NCBI GenBank assembly: GCA_036852015.1
Contig: JAANDG010000263.1
Span: forward strand, 62,001-126,000
DNA: 64,000 bases
Reading direction: 5' to 3'
Origin: Pelodera strongyloides
Taxonomy: Eukaryota; Nematoda; Chromadorea; Rhabditida; Rhabditidae
This document shows, in pieces, positions 36,442-47,588 of this stretch. The position numbers and the translations under genes were made by a program. The notes beneath the pieces are model-generated. The model was not told the DNA's origin. It ran no database searches and saw only the letters and a program-made list of their open reading frames with translations. Position 1 is the first letter of the stretch. Each line of letters begins with the position of its first letter.

Positions 36442-37996
36442 ACAATACCAAATAATTACTTATTGAAGAAACCCCGATGAGCATTATGACATGATGAAGA
36501 TAAAGAATACATACGTAGTTAGCAAGCTTTCTTCAATAAAAAAATGTATCCTACGTCGGAAGATAAAGCAAAATCTAAAAAATCTCAAGCAAAAGAAAAG
36601 CGTCTTTTTGGTGCCATTGGAAGGGTACAATTTGTTTCATTTTCTGATACCGATCCATATATACTTACTATACGAATTAATTGCCTGCAGAGACAGCAGA
36701 GATACACGTTTATATTCCGGGAGCAATTAAGGCTGATAATTGTGCACCATACCATATGCACTATCTTTCAGCAACAAACCACAAACTACACTTACTTGCG
36801 TTCTTGTAGCATCCGGCAATGATGTACCTCTTTTCCTTTGTTCCTTTTATTCAAATTTTTCTTGTTTCCATTGGATTCGTGTAATTTTGAGACTTTTTTT
36901 GAAAGCTGGTCATGATCGTGTATATTTATATTTACGTTTTCTTGTGTATTTCTATGATTCGAACACTGTCATCAAGCTATCATACGGTAGATATCGTAAC
37001 CCTCGTTGATTTCTTGATAAGATGACAGCTAGATACTGCATACGGACAGCATAACTCAGCTATTCAACTAGTTACACGTTTTAAAATAAAAAGTGTGCGT
37101 TATACATTTCCCATATGCCCATATGTGTATTTCTTTGCCGTTCCAATCCACAAGTAGTGTTTCGTTAGATTCCTATTATTCGAGTATGTATATTTGTCTG
37201 AAGGATGGTATTCATTGTTCTTATTTATGAGAGCAATCCAATAATATACATTGGTGTAGTGGTAGTGGTTACGCCAGAGGCAAATTCGCAAGTAGGCGTG
37301 TCTATCCAGTCTAAGTATACCGTATCCCACCTCTCCGCCTACCACGAATAAAACAACCACTTCTCACACCTTCCAATCATTATATGCTAATTTTGCTTTT
37401 TGTTAGCGAGCCAGCACTGATCGAGGACCTTTAGGGCATTGCTAGTTTCAGTAAGCATACTCTCCTTACCTAGTATGATTTGTGCATGTTTATCTGTTAT
37501 GCAAACACCCGTAGAAGTACCTGTTTGCTTTTGATTATAAATTAAGGCAAGGCCTAGTTTTCTGAAAACGTATCATTTACCAAATTACTAGTGTCAGTTT
37601 GCATTTGGCGCTTATGTCCATAGTTAGTTGTGTGCTGAGACCCATTCTAGTAAAAATTGTCGAATGAAGGTTTTGTTTGCATGCAGTAAGGTTGGAATAT
37701 TGCAGCAATATCGTGATCTTTTAAAAGTACTAATTGATTTAGTTATGTAAAATTGTACAACACTCTATCCTATCACAGTCACTTTCTCTTTATGAACTAG
37801 CACTATTCGATGTCTTGTGTTGTTTATTTATTGGCGCGTAATCTTCTGCTGGAGTGTTACATACGACCTACAGCAGTGACGTTTGTCTTTATGATTATTG
37901 TATTGGTTGCATCTCTCTTGTCGGTTGCAACTCGTATTGGCTGCATCTTATAGTTATAGGTAAAAAAAATTTAAGAAAAAAAAATACTGTTTTAGA

Positions 37997-40900
37997 ATGG
38001 AGTCCGAGAATATTACCCTTCGCTTGACTAACGAGAGAATCTGGAGGAAATTTAGCGAAATCGGAACTGAGATGATTGTGACCAAGAGTGGAAGGTACTG
38101 TATTTTATACTTTATTAATTACTTAATTATCATTCACTACTATTTGCCGTGGACGAGTATTTCTTTCTAGTGTATTCCAGTATAGTTTACTGGTCCAGTG
38201 AGAGCCACATGTTTCATTCATACGCTAAAAATTGGTGTTGAGGATCCCAAGATTTTGTTCGCTTGTCAAACCAATGGTGCACCTCCCAAAGCAATTATGG
38301 CAATTAATTAACCATTAACCACTACGCGACAAACTGACAATATTTTTTGAAAGCTTCTTAAAGCGAAATGCCAGCTCCTTTGGAAAATTTGCATATGATA
38401 AGCAAATCCTATGTATCCTATGCTAATTTTGCGCGATCGTCCACGGCTATCGCGCAAAATTAACATAGGATACATAGGATTTGCTTATCATATGCAAATT
38501 TTCCAAAGGAGCTGGCATTTCGCTTTAAAGCGGTATAACGGCCAGTTTTGAGCGTTTAGCAGAAGCTGTATTCCGATGTAGTGTATGCAAATTGCAAATT
38601 ACTGCACGACTACTGCACGATTACTGGACTGATTCTATTAATTTTACATACACCATGGAGAATGTACATGTCCCAAACACGTTTCACCAACTGGTCGTTA
38701 GTTCGCTTTAAAAATGATTTCCTTTAGAAAACTGTTCCCAAAACTGGAGTACGAAGTGAAGGGCATGGATCCAAAGGGACTGTACAGAGTTATTCTGCAA
38801 CTGGAAAGGGCCGATGATATGAAGTTGGTGTTTAAGTTGACCTAATTATGTTTAAGTTGACCTAACTATGTTTAAGTTGACCTAATTATGATAAGGGACC
38901 AAGTTAATTAGGTTTAGGTACTGCCGTTAGTTATTAGCATTGACTCAAGCGTATACCTTATATATTAATTTATTTATTAAGTATCCCAGTAGCAAGCAAT
39001 GGATCAGGTTCAAGTGTTCTAACGTCAATTTAGCCGAAACCAGTGCTTGTAACAGTTCGAATTTATTTCTTTGAAAGGCACAATGAAGGAAGGCTTGAAA
39101 GCTAGACCTCAAATATAACTAGTGGATGCCTGAATAAAATATCTCCTTTCAGGTATAAACATGACGCGGGCCATTGGAATCCTTCGGTTGGGGAAACCCG
39201 GGTGATGCCCAAACAAATTCTGGGAGGCGAGGGAGACGGTAGGTAATATCAGATTTTAAAGCGCCATGACACTTGGTTCCGGAAGCGGAAGAGCACATAA
39301 GGACATCATGACTGTGGATAGTTATGGATTTACTGACCCGGATTCCACTTTATTTCCATGTAACAATCGATAATTTGTAAATATTATTACTAGTTAAAGC
39401 GAAATAACAGTCAGTGAAATGTGCGTTAGACAAATGTTCTTACATATTGATTGGGGTCGATTTTTTATCCTAATCATGCTCTTTGCATATATTGTATGAG
39501 AATGCAGTATTGAGCATACGTTTCAGAAACCGGCTGTTATACCGCATTAAATTTGAATTTATTTAGGTATTGCTGTGGGCAGTGAATGGATGAAAAGACC
39601 TGTAACATTTGACCGTTTTAAAGTGACCAATAATTCACAAGTTGCTGAAAGAGATGCAGACAAGGTGGGTTGACATCTTAATAGAAATTGAGTTTTTTTC
39701 TGAAACTCCCCATCCGATATTCACATTTAAAGCGATATTGCACGTTACTGTCACAGTATTATATGCAAATCTATGTGCCACTCTTCTTCAGGTCAGTAGG
39801 TTCAATCAGTAGGTTGAACTTCAGACTCCCACATACGCGTTTTTCGGACATTTGAGCCTAGTTCCTCCCAGCTTACTATTATATACGTTTCACGAAGATC
39901 ATAAAATTACATATCAGAAAAATTCTTTAGTTTGACGAGGTTTGTCCTGACCGTCATCCGAAACAGACAAGCACTTTCCCCTCTATCTCTTCTCTCCATT
40001 CCTGTCTCGTCTGTCTCTTTATTGTATTAGTAGATGAATTCCCAACTAGGGTACCTCAAGCCTCTGGCAATAATTCGAAGGTGTCATGTTAGTCCGGTCA
40101 CTGACACCTATTATGTTAACGAATTGGTGAGCATGTTTGACAGAGCCTCTGGTAATCGAGCCTATGTATTATGTTTCATTGCGGCTCTTTTGTATTTTAT
40201 TGTCTGAGGTGTGAGGAACTTCACACTAGGGAATGATACCCACCGGCGAGTGAGAGTGTAATACCCTAGGGAGGAATTGAGAATTGTTGTGACATTGGTG
40301 GAACATTGGTACCTGTGTGGTATTGGTACCTGATGTAGGTAGCAGTGGACAAGGGGTTTAGTTGCTTGTATGGTATAAATAGGTGTATACAAATGATTCG
40401 CACAACGTTACCCGGGAGTTTGTGCGATTATCAGAGATAGAGCTTAGCTAGCATAGGTGCGCGTAAGACTTATGATCGAAAGATTCATTGCTTAATTGGT
40501 TTAGCAATGTGTCTAACAATGTTAATTTCTGTTCAATCAAGTTTTCCTATCTAACCACTCGGTGATGAATGTCTAGACTTCGTTAATATCCATTTTCATA
40601 AAGTTTTACTAGGTACAATCATTGCCAATGAAGTTCACCAGTAAACCACTAACCTTGTAATCTCCCCTATTGCCTTGGGCCCCTAAAGTGTGCCCATCTC
40701 TACAGCTGTTGAACTTTTTCTAATTGTCCACGGATCTATATAATTAGTATATGACGTTAATCGTCTTAGGTTGAGTTCTCGTAACCAGACTGTCCGTACT
40801 GCGATGTTAGTGCCACATACTGATGCATAGATGGTTTGCCCCTGGGCGAGTCAACTTTGCATTTTTGGTGAGGGTTGACTTGCCCGGGGCTAGGAACCTG

Positions 40901-43900
40901 TGCACCTCAAATTTGTACTATTTGCTGTTTAATTGCACTTGTTCAAGTGGATTGATGCTAATCTTGTCAGGAGAGATCTAGATTAGCATATACATTTGTG
41001 GTTAAAGCGAAATACCAGCCGGTTTTTGAAACGCATCTCAAATACCAGCATTATTATGCAGTTATGCTAAAAGGGGTCTATTGGGGTCTATTTTTCATTC
41101 AAATTTATGCTCATTTGCATATGAAGCATAGTAAAGCAGGGAGTATTCGATGCGTTTCAAAAACCGGCCGGTATTTCGCTTTAAAGTACTGCCAGTCGCA
41201 GCCACTGGCAAAGAAAAGCGAAGCGTGCCAAATAATCGGAATTTATAATTATTCAACAATAAAAAGTCCAATTATTGAGAATGCTTGGGAGTTTCTTAAG
41301 TGAGCTTCGCATCTATGAAACCGCCAAGCGATAGAGGGTTAGAGTTTTAAATATTCATTTCTATTTGAATATGAACCGCCAGTTAGCTTACCACACCCGT
41401 CCAAGGTGGAAATTCGAATAGTCTGTTCTATTTTATGGATACTCAATCGGAGTTGGTATTTTAACTGAACTTTTCCATCTCGGAATCCCATCTCGGAATA
41501 GTGCCGGTCTCCGCCTTTCCATGCTATTTCTTTACTGTACGACTATTCCGAGATGGGATTCCGAGATGGAAAAGTTCAGTTAAAATACCGACTCGGGATC
41601 ATTGTCGAGGTCTTACTGTATATTTTATTTATTTATTTATTTATTAAATAACACCACAGGGTGTGCATCACAATCCACAAAGGGTATATAGATCTACTTT
41701 GAAGCTCTTCTTGTTGCTGAAGGTTTCATAACTACCTCTTCTTTATTTCAGGTCTACATCCAATCAATGCACAAGTATCTCCCAGTGGTGTATATCTTTC
41801 GTTACGATTACGAACAACAATGGACTGCGGCTAAGCAAGTGCTGAAGGTAAGTTTTTGTTTTTGTTTCTATTCTTTATTTGAAGGGGATCAAGTTACTCA
41901 ACTGAAGAAGCTTGGAGCCCGTGTCTTTGTATCACCGGAATTAAAGCGATTAAACAGCCGATTTATGAAAGATATGAAACGTTTAACTGCAGCCATATGT
42001 ATCTTTAGGCTAAGTGGGGTTGATTTGTTTTTATTCTAATCATATTCGTTTGCATATAACGCATGGAAATCCAGTTATTCAATGTACGGTTCAAAATCCG
42101 GCTGTTATACCGCTATAAACGCTACGATACCGTTACCAGTAGCATACGTAAACCCAAAAGAGTAGATAAATTGAAGTTATCTTGATGTGACATATGACAT
42201 GTTGCTATTTTATTTCTATTTCTCGTGTTGTCGTGTTAATGCGTTCTCCAATGCATGTGTAGAGGTTCAACGGACATTTACTATTAAAAAGATAAATAAT
42301 ATTTATAATTTCAGCACGAAACGGATACCGCGCAGTTCATCGCAGTAACGTGCTATCAGAACCCGAAGATCACGGCACTAAAGGTAGGTTCCCTTAATGC
42401 AATATGAAAGTTAGCGCGTACATGCGGCGCACTAATGGCGAACAGCTTGGTCAACCATTTCTCTTTGGCGTGCATGCTGCACAACACCACGTCACAACGT
42501 TACCTCGCGCTTCAGATAAACTTCTTAATCGAGATTTCGCCGAACTGATGATTTACTGAGAAATTGTGTAAAATCAAATCAAATCGATAAACTTTTAATC
42601 AAAAGTTGTGCTTTGTAATTGAGACAGTTTCCATACAGTAGTGTGATTAATGACGTCTATGTTGATGGGTATGAACCCAGTGACATTTTAGAACAACATT
42701 TACTTATTGATTTCTTAATGATATTGGATTTCAGATCGAGTTGAACCCGTTTGCCAAGGGATTCCGTGATAATGAAGGTCGTAAGCGTTCCTCAACTTCG
42801 CCGTCTTCGGATGGAGAACCTCAGTCTTCTATGAAGAGGACCACGCCACAGGCAGGATTATATGCTGATGTTGGTTATAGAATACGAGTTATAGATCACA
42901 TAGCAAAATAAGCCGAGTTCAAACTCTCAGACACAGAGTAGTAACTGTCTGGTGAAAATTGAGCGATATAAATCGAGCATAGTAAGACGAAGTACTAGTG
43001 ATGTATACACACCAATGGCAAGACCTAATGAACATTTGAAGATAGTCCTAGAGCACATTGAACATTTGAACATTTATTAGCTTTTCAGCACACACCAACA
43101 AAGGTGGAAAGTTCGGAAATATATCAAAACTGTATAAACTTGTTTGTACTTCTATACGTATAACAAAACATGACTGAATACTATCAACGGTTACTATAAA
43201 AGTTGTTTAATTTTTCTACGACTTCTTTAAGTCCTTTAGCAAAGTTTTCAAGTCCCATATTAGTTGTGTCATCGCACTCCTCACTATCAGAAACATTCGA
43301 TTTGAAAGATTGATTGGTTTCAACAACTGACTCATTATCTTCGGGCAATTGCGACAGAACAGGGGACAATTGACAAAAATTATCCTCGCGGGCTTGTTCA
43401 ATTGTCGGTGAGGTCAAAGGTCGCGGTGACGTCACAGGTTCTTCCTTGGATTGGCCACGTAGACGAGCTTCTTGCCGAAGGAGGAAACCTTCATGGCGCT
43501 GTTTCGGGGTTTCAGCACGGCGAACATTCAGATGAGCGAGTTCGGGGCATTTCTTCATCTTGTCAGCAAGATCCTTAAAAAACGGAACACGGAAACCAGG
43601 TTTCATTGAACAGAGAATAGGCCTGGGGGTCTTTTTAGGCTTGCCCACACGACCAACAATGTTAAAAGAATCGGGTGAGCATTTAGAAAGAGACATGATT
43701 TTGATATAATATCAAACTCATTACTCACCCGATCGTTTTCCTCCAAGTTCAAGATGACAAAGTGATCCTTGAGTTCGTTTCGGCGGAAAGCTTCCGTGAT
43801 TTCTTCATGAACGAAGGTCTTCAGTTCAGAGAATAATTGGGTGATAGTGGATTGAATAATCTGGCGAATTGAAGCATCAGGTCGGGAAATAGGTGTGATA

Positions 43901-44846
43901 ATAGGATCAATAATGACTGGCATTTTTTGGCGGGAGACGCGGAGAGTGCAACCGCACGCGGCCGGTGCACACAGGCGAATGTGACATTTAGCTTCCAGTT
44001 TTTCAGCGTAGCATTTTTTACTTTTCACTGTAAAGAGCGTAAAGTGCCGTAAAGTTTGCTTCTGAACAACCACACCACCGTAATGACCACCGTTTCACAA
44101 ACGTACAAACTCACAAGTAATTTATAAACCCCTTTTTTTAGATCAAGGACTTTTCGCCCACACTCAACATGGACGAGAAGCTCTTGGAAGGTTGGCACAA
44201 TGCCAACAATTTCTACAATTGTGGAATACCACACGGTTCGATGCCTCCCGCCATGCAATTGCCATCTACGTCAGGGAATATGTCAATGCCTACAGTACCT
44301 CAGGTGGGTCATGAGATCTCCATTGATAGATGGTTTGGCACATTCTCAAGAGCTACAGTAAACGATATTTAGCATGTAAAGAGGTATTTAGCTTGATCTA
44401 CTGTCGAGGGCTACAGTAATCGATATTGACTTGAACTATTGTAGAAGGATGCACAGTTCATGCTGTTCGAAAATTATAATGCAGGACCTATGTTTATAAA
44501 GGCTAATGTGGTATTTAGTACTCTTCTGTTCTAACTAGACACCCCGGATGGCTACTGGCTGGCTTTACGTTACATAGCAGCACCGTAACTTCTGGCATCA
44601 GTCGCCCAGAGAGAGATTATGGCTTACGTAGTACAGTAGCCCTACTATCATAGAGTACGGAGTACTGTAGTTCCCTCTTTTCAGAACAGTCCGATGAATG
44701 CGTCCCAGATGTCGTACCAATTCCCAAGCTGGTATACACCTTACTATCCACCCTATTGGCCGCACATGTCAATGGCCAACTTCTGGAACGGAAATAACGA
44801 AGTCACGGTAGAAGGCACGCAACAACAATCGCATATGATATTGTGA
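37997..44846 (+). CDS. T-box transcription factor (T-box gene B), 9 exons
   Basis: A second T-box DNA-binding protein. Exons: 37997-38094, 38728-38823, 39153-39238, 39567-39664, 41752-41847, 42315-42383, 42735-42851, 44142-44303, 44685-44846; 327 codons plus stop. T-box landmarks: ITLRLTNERIWRKFSEIGTE, KLFPKLEYEVKGMDPKGLYR, GSEWMKRPVTFDRFKVTNN, SMHKYLPVVYIFRYDY, FIAVTCYQNPKITALK and NPFAKGFRDNEGRKR. The C-terminal part is Met/Pro/Tyr/Trp-rich (WYTPYYPPYWPHMSMANFW). ATG is 1 nt after TTTTAG. The seventh intron starts GC (CAG then GCAGGA), keeps phase 0 and hosts an antisense retroelement ORF. Five intron positions match gene A at 0.4-6.5 kb; one intron (after EGGEGD-like residues) is extra here. 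The subfamily is not assignable by eye. Confidence 0.93.
38358..38528. mobile_element. Near-perfect palindromic MITE, TTTGGAAA family
   Basis: The element folds almost completely: TTAAAGCGAAATGCCAGCTC at the left pairs with GAGCTGGCATTTCGCTTTAA at the right, and the arms continue to a short centre (GATCGTCCACGGC). It lies in the first intron of T-box gene B. Confidence 0.9.
38525..38711. mobile_element. MITE abutting the previous one, GGCCAGTTTTGA subfamily
   Basis: It starts in the same TTAA that ends the preceding element and ends GTCGTTAGTTCGCTTTAA just before the 38728 exon. Its core GCACGACTACTGCACGATTA matches the copy at 7606-7775. Confidence 0.75.
38829..38888. repeat. 20-bp tandem repeat, 3 copies, with TTGACCT
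   Basis: Unit TGTTTAAGTTGACCTAATTA three times, starting 6 bp after the second exon of T-box gene B. Each copy has TTGACCT, the reverse of the AGGTCAA nuclear-receptor half-site; binding is speculative. Confidence 0.9.
39394..39550. mobile_element. TTAA-bounded MITE, diverged
   Basis: TTAAAGCGAAATAACAGTCA left and GGCTGTTATACCGCATTAA right, in the third intron of T-box gene B. Confidence 0.7.
41002..41184. mobile_element. TTAA-bounded MITE, CCGGCCGG family, full length
   Basis: TTAAAGCGAAATACCAGCCGG-type left end, GGCCGGTATTTCGCTTTAA right end, with exact GTTTTTGAAACGCATC / GATGCGTTTCAAAAAC arms. Confidence 0.85.
41446..41597. mobile_element. Foldback element with TCTCGGAATCCCATCTCGGA arms
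   Basis: Arms of about 48 bp (GGTATTTTAACTGAACTTTT then CCATCTCGGAATCCC) are exact inverted copies around a 40-bp centre. It lies in the fourth intron of T-box gene B. Confidence 0.85.
41941..42119. mobile_element. TTAA-type MITE, diverged
   Basis: Left TTAAAGCGATTAAACAGCCG and right CGGCTGTTATACCGCTATAA. It overlaps an open frame running out of the fifth T-box B exon, which is therefore not coding beyond 41847. Confidence 0.65.
43184..43923 (-). pseudogene. Retrotransposon ORF1-like gene, frameshifted, nested antisense in T-box B intron
   Basis: Two overlapping minus frames form one protein-like unit. Frame one starts at 43923 (MPVIIDPIITPISRP), has a helical stretch (QLFSELKTFVHEEITEAF) and then FVILNLEENDR. 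Frame two (start 43696, stop 43184, 170 codons) has GRVGKPKKTPRPILCSMK, then PKQRHEGFLLRQEARLRG and an acidic Ser-rich tail. The order coiled coil, VIxxLEE strand, GKPxxxPRPI, LRxEARxRG is that of ORF1 proteins of non-LTR retrotransposons. The frames meet near 43690-43728, so a single-base indel, or an unlikely small intron starting at GTGAGT 43728, separates them. No reverse transcriptase follows. A TTTTTTGGCGGGAG (E2F-like) word lies just before the first ATG. It could be a domesticated gene; a dead copy is simpler. Confidence 0.5.
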
Positions 44847-46116
44847 ATATGGTTATTATGTCATGCCCCTAACTTATCGGGGACGTGCGTCCCAGGGACT
44901 AGACAAGGTGACAAACACACTATGCTAGAATATGATTCCTGGGAAATTTTTATAGTAAACACGCGTAATCGATGCTTGTAGGTGTAGCTTCATGGCCATA
45001 ACTGTATATTAAACGGTCAGGACCATTTCAAATGACCCCTATTTTTGACGATTCCATCTGATTCTTCATGTCATATATAGTAGGATACGATATTTTTCTA
45101 ATTTTCAAGCGCAAAATTCACGCAGTATTCGACAAATTACCATTGCCAGTCATACCCAACTATTTATCGCAGTTGTCACGCCCCTTCGCGCTAATTGGAC
45201 TATTGGGCGTGGCAATTGCGATATTGGCCAATCAGCGCGAAGGAGCGTACAAACTGCGATAAATAGTTGGTATGACTGCCCACGGTAAATTGCCGAATAG
45301 TGTGTGAATTTTGCGCTTGAAAATTAGAAAAACATTGCATCCTACTATATATGACATAAAGAATCAGATGGAATCATCAAAAATAGGGGTCATTTGAGAT
45401 GGGCCTGACCCTTTAACCTTAGGAACAAGTGTTTTAGAGTTAACATAATTACTACGATTGTAATATTTCTTAATGGTAGGTCTGGTGCCTACGTAACAAC
45501 TAATTGGAAGTATTTTACCAATAATGTAATAGAGTAATATTTGCAGAGCTTATAGATTTTGTGTGATCTCGTGCTTATTTGTTTAGGTGTAAATATGTTC
45601 TTACTCACTTTAATTATGGCATTACTCATAATTATTCAATTATATTTATTTATACTAACTGGTATGTGTGTATTGCTCAATTATGCGATCCAAACGATTA
45701 ACCGGGTTCATTAATTCAAGAACTATACATGTACTGTATTTTTTATGTTATTTTACCTTTGCTTGTATTATGATCTTTTCATGTCCTCTGTTTTGTTTGT
45801 GTATAGTTTTAGTTTTTTTTGTAAATTACATAATAGTTAAAATGATTAGTATATGAAGAGTTGTAACTATACCCTTACACTAAATCAGATTAGTATGTGT
45901 AATTTATCCAGAGCAAACAGCTCTATGAATTATACGGTTGTTTGTGTATAGTTTGTATAAATATTGGAATAATCTTTTATTTCAACGACGACTTCGTGTA
46001 CCACTACTATCTATAACTACATAACAACACATGAAAGGAAGAAAAATCAAAGCACTAACACAATTTTATACTGTAAAACATATATTACACATAAAAGGTG
46101 AACACCAAGAGAGAAA
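44847..46116. other. Interval between T-box B and MRPL36
   Basis: No gene seen. It contains the 408-bp foldback at 45009-45416; the rest is A+T-rich and would include both 3' UTRs of the convergent genes. Confidence 0.6.
45009..45416. mobile_element. TTAA-bounded foldback element, 408 bp
   Basis: The ends TTAAACGGTCAGGACCATTT and TGGGCCTGACCCTTTAA pair, and so do long inner arms (TAGTAGGATACGATATTTTT, AACTATTTATCGCAGTTG and partners), nearly to the centre (ATTGGACTATTGGGCG). It resembles the 54030 and 58249 elements at the tips. Confidence 0.85.
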
Positions 46117-46709
46117 TCACCACAGAGTCTTCACGTTATAAATTTCGCGAGCCTTATGTCTGGGATGTTCATTGCATTCGACGTGGAGACGTCCATCTAC
46201 TCGGATAAAGTAGCAGCTTCGGCAGCGCAACTTCAAACGTGACTTCACCTAGAGTGGAGGGTTGTTATCAAGGGGGAATACCTCATTGGAAAACTATAAC
46301 GCTGTATTTTTGATGAATGTAATAGAATATTTAAATGCATATATGAATACTTTATTCAGTGTACACCGAAGTAAAGCGGAAGACAAAAAAAACGACAATA
46401 ATAATATAACAACAACAACAAAACAAATAACAATGAGAGTAACAAAGCGCATATAACAAGCGACAAAAACTATGTACAACAAAGGAATGAAGGTACATGT
46501 GAATAACTAAGGGTGAATGTTTCTATTTGCTACTTCATAAAGCTCGATTAGATCAAGCTCGTCAATGCGGGTTTTAAACGAATCAACGGAACTCGAAAGA
46601 ATACCTTGAACCCAGCAGAACTTTCGTGCAACGGAAGTGAATTTACGCCCAGAATACGACGTGAAACGTACAACGCATTGGATGTCAAGCGTGTTAATAT
46701 GCCGGACAT
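46117..46709 (-). CDS. MRPL36: Mitochondrial ribosomal protein bL36m
   Basis: Large-subunit mitochondrial ribosomal protein of the bL36 family, a small zinc-ribbon protein. Exons 46709-46605 (35 codons) and 46248-46117 (43 codons plus stop), joined in phase 0 by a GT-AG intron; 78 residues. The first exon is a presequence-like Arg/Ser/Leu-rich stretch (MSGILTRLTSNALYVSRR). The second has KSRLKLRCRSCYFIRVDGR then HVECNEHPRHKAREI. This gives the zinc set C-x2-C and C-x4-H of bL36, with HPRHK conserved in the human protein. TTTAG lies 2 nt before the ATG. It is convergent with T-box B on the left and divergent from the CDV3-like gene on the right. Both exons are under 45 codons, so it is easily missed. 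Confidence 0.93.
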
Positions 46710-46712
46710 TTC

Positions 46713-47588
46713 TAAATATACATTGCATAAATTATAACATATTCATAGAAGTTACATTCTTAAATATCAAGCTACGAAACAGTTCGAGAGGCAAAGTAAA
46801 AACAACATGCTAAAACTTGAGCTGTGTTCTAACTAAAGCATACACCGAGTAAAATGACAGTAAAAAGGACAAAAGTTATTTTGTATAACAACAAAACCTT
46901 AATTTATTCACTCAAAAATGCACGGTACATGCAAAAGTGCTCTTTTTATTGGTCCAAACACGATCGTATTTTCCAATTTTCCTAAAAGCGTGCGTTTGCG
47001 TTGCGGTCTAAACTTGACGATTTTTTTGAAATTCATTTCCAAAATAAAAAAGTACTTTATTTTTCCCTGGATGCTGTTTAGTGCTCGCTTGTTATTATAT
47101 TTTCCTGTGACATCTCTTGACGTAAATCCTTTCCTGAGAAACTAGCCTTGATCCCTAGTATCCGACTACTTTGTGAGCCATTCAAATTTGCAAAAACGTT
47201 CTTTTCTTTCTTTAGTGTTTTCACGGTTTGCGCCCTTTATAGCCCTTTGCTATGGCATCTCTTCCCACAAATATTTTCATATTCCCTTGATCTTCTTGTG
47301 TGCGGTTGCTTTTAGTGTCTTATCCTTCTTTCCGAATATACGCCTGCTTGCCCCTTTCCATTTCGTCATACTTTTAATCAATATGTATCGAATGCCGTAT
47401 TCAGCCGCGTATTTGCGAAACCACTTTTCTGCGGTGATATGCATTTCTCATCGCCGGCTTATCGTACTCAATATATGAATTCTTTGTTCAGTCTTGCCCT
47501 CAGTCTTCAATACAACCCGCAGTCCCGCATTATGCCTGCAAGAAGCAGTTGTGTTGAAGGAATTTAATACTCAAATATATTCAGAAAA
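46713..47588. other. Intergenic, MRPL36 to CDV3 (divergent promoters)
   Basis: No gene seen. It should hold both promoters. Reading frames of 60-100 codons here are T-rich and featureless. Confidence 0.5.

Larger units (their letters stand above)
32246..37996. other. Gene-poor interval between AKAP1 and T-box gene B
   Basis: 5.7 kb without a supported gene. It is T-rich DNA to about 34.5 kb, part of which may be the AKAP1 3' UTR. A partial inverted repeat around GGGCCCGATATGG lies at 35093-35184. Foldback, tandem and MITE copies at 35.6-36.4 kb are listed separately. A 92-codon frame at 36544-36822 has an unremarkable Lys-rich start and no family signature, so it is not called. Confidence 0.5.

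Noticed and set aside
36544..36822. 92-codon Lys-rich plus frame
   Set aside because: No homology recognised, no splice context, and a second frame overlaps it; insufficient support.
41848..42039. Continuation of the reading frame out of T-box B exon 5
   Set aside because: The frame passes a strong GTAAGT donor and enters a MITE; the homologous T-box B exon 6 is at 42315.
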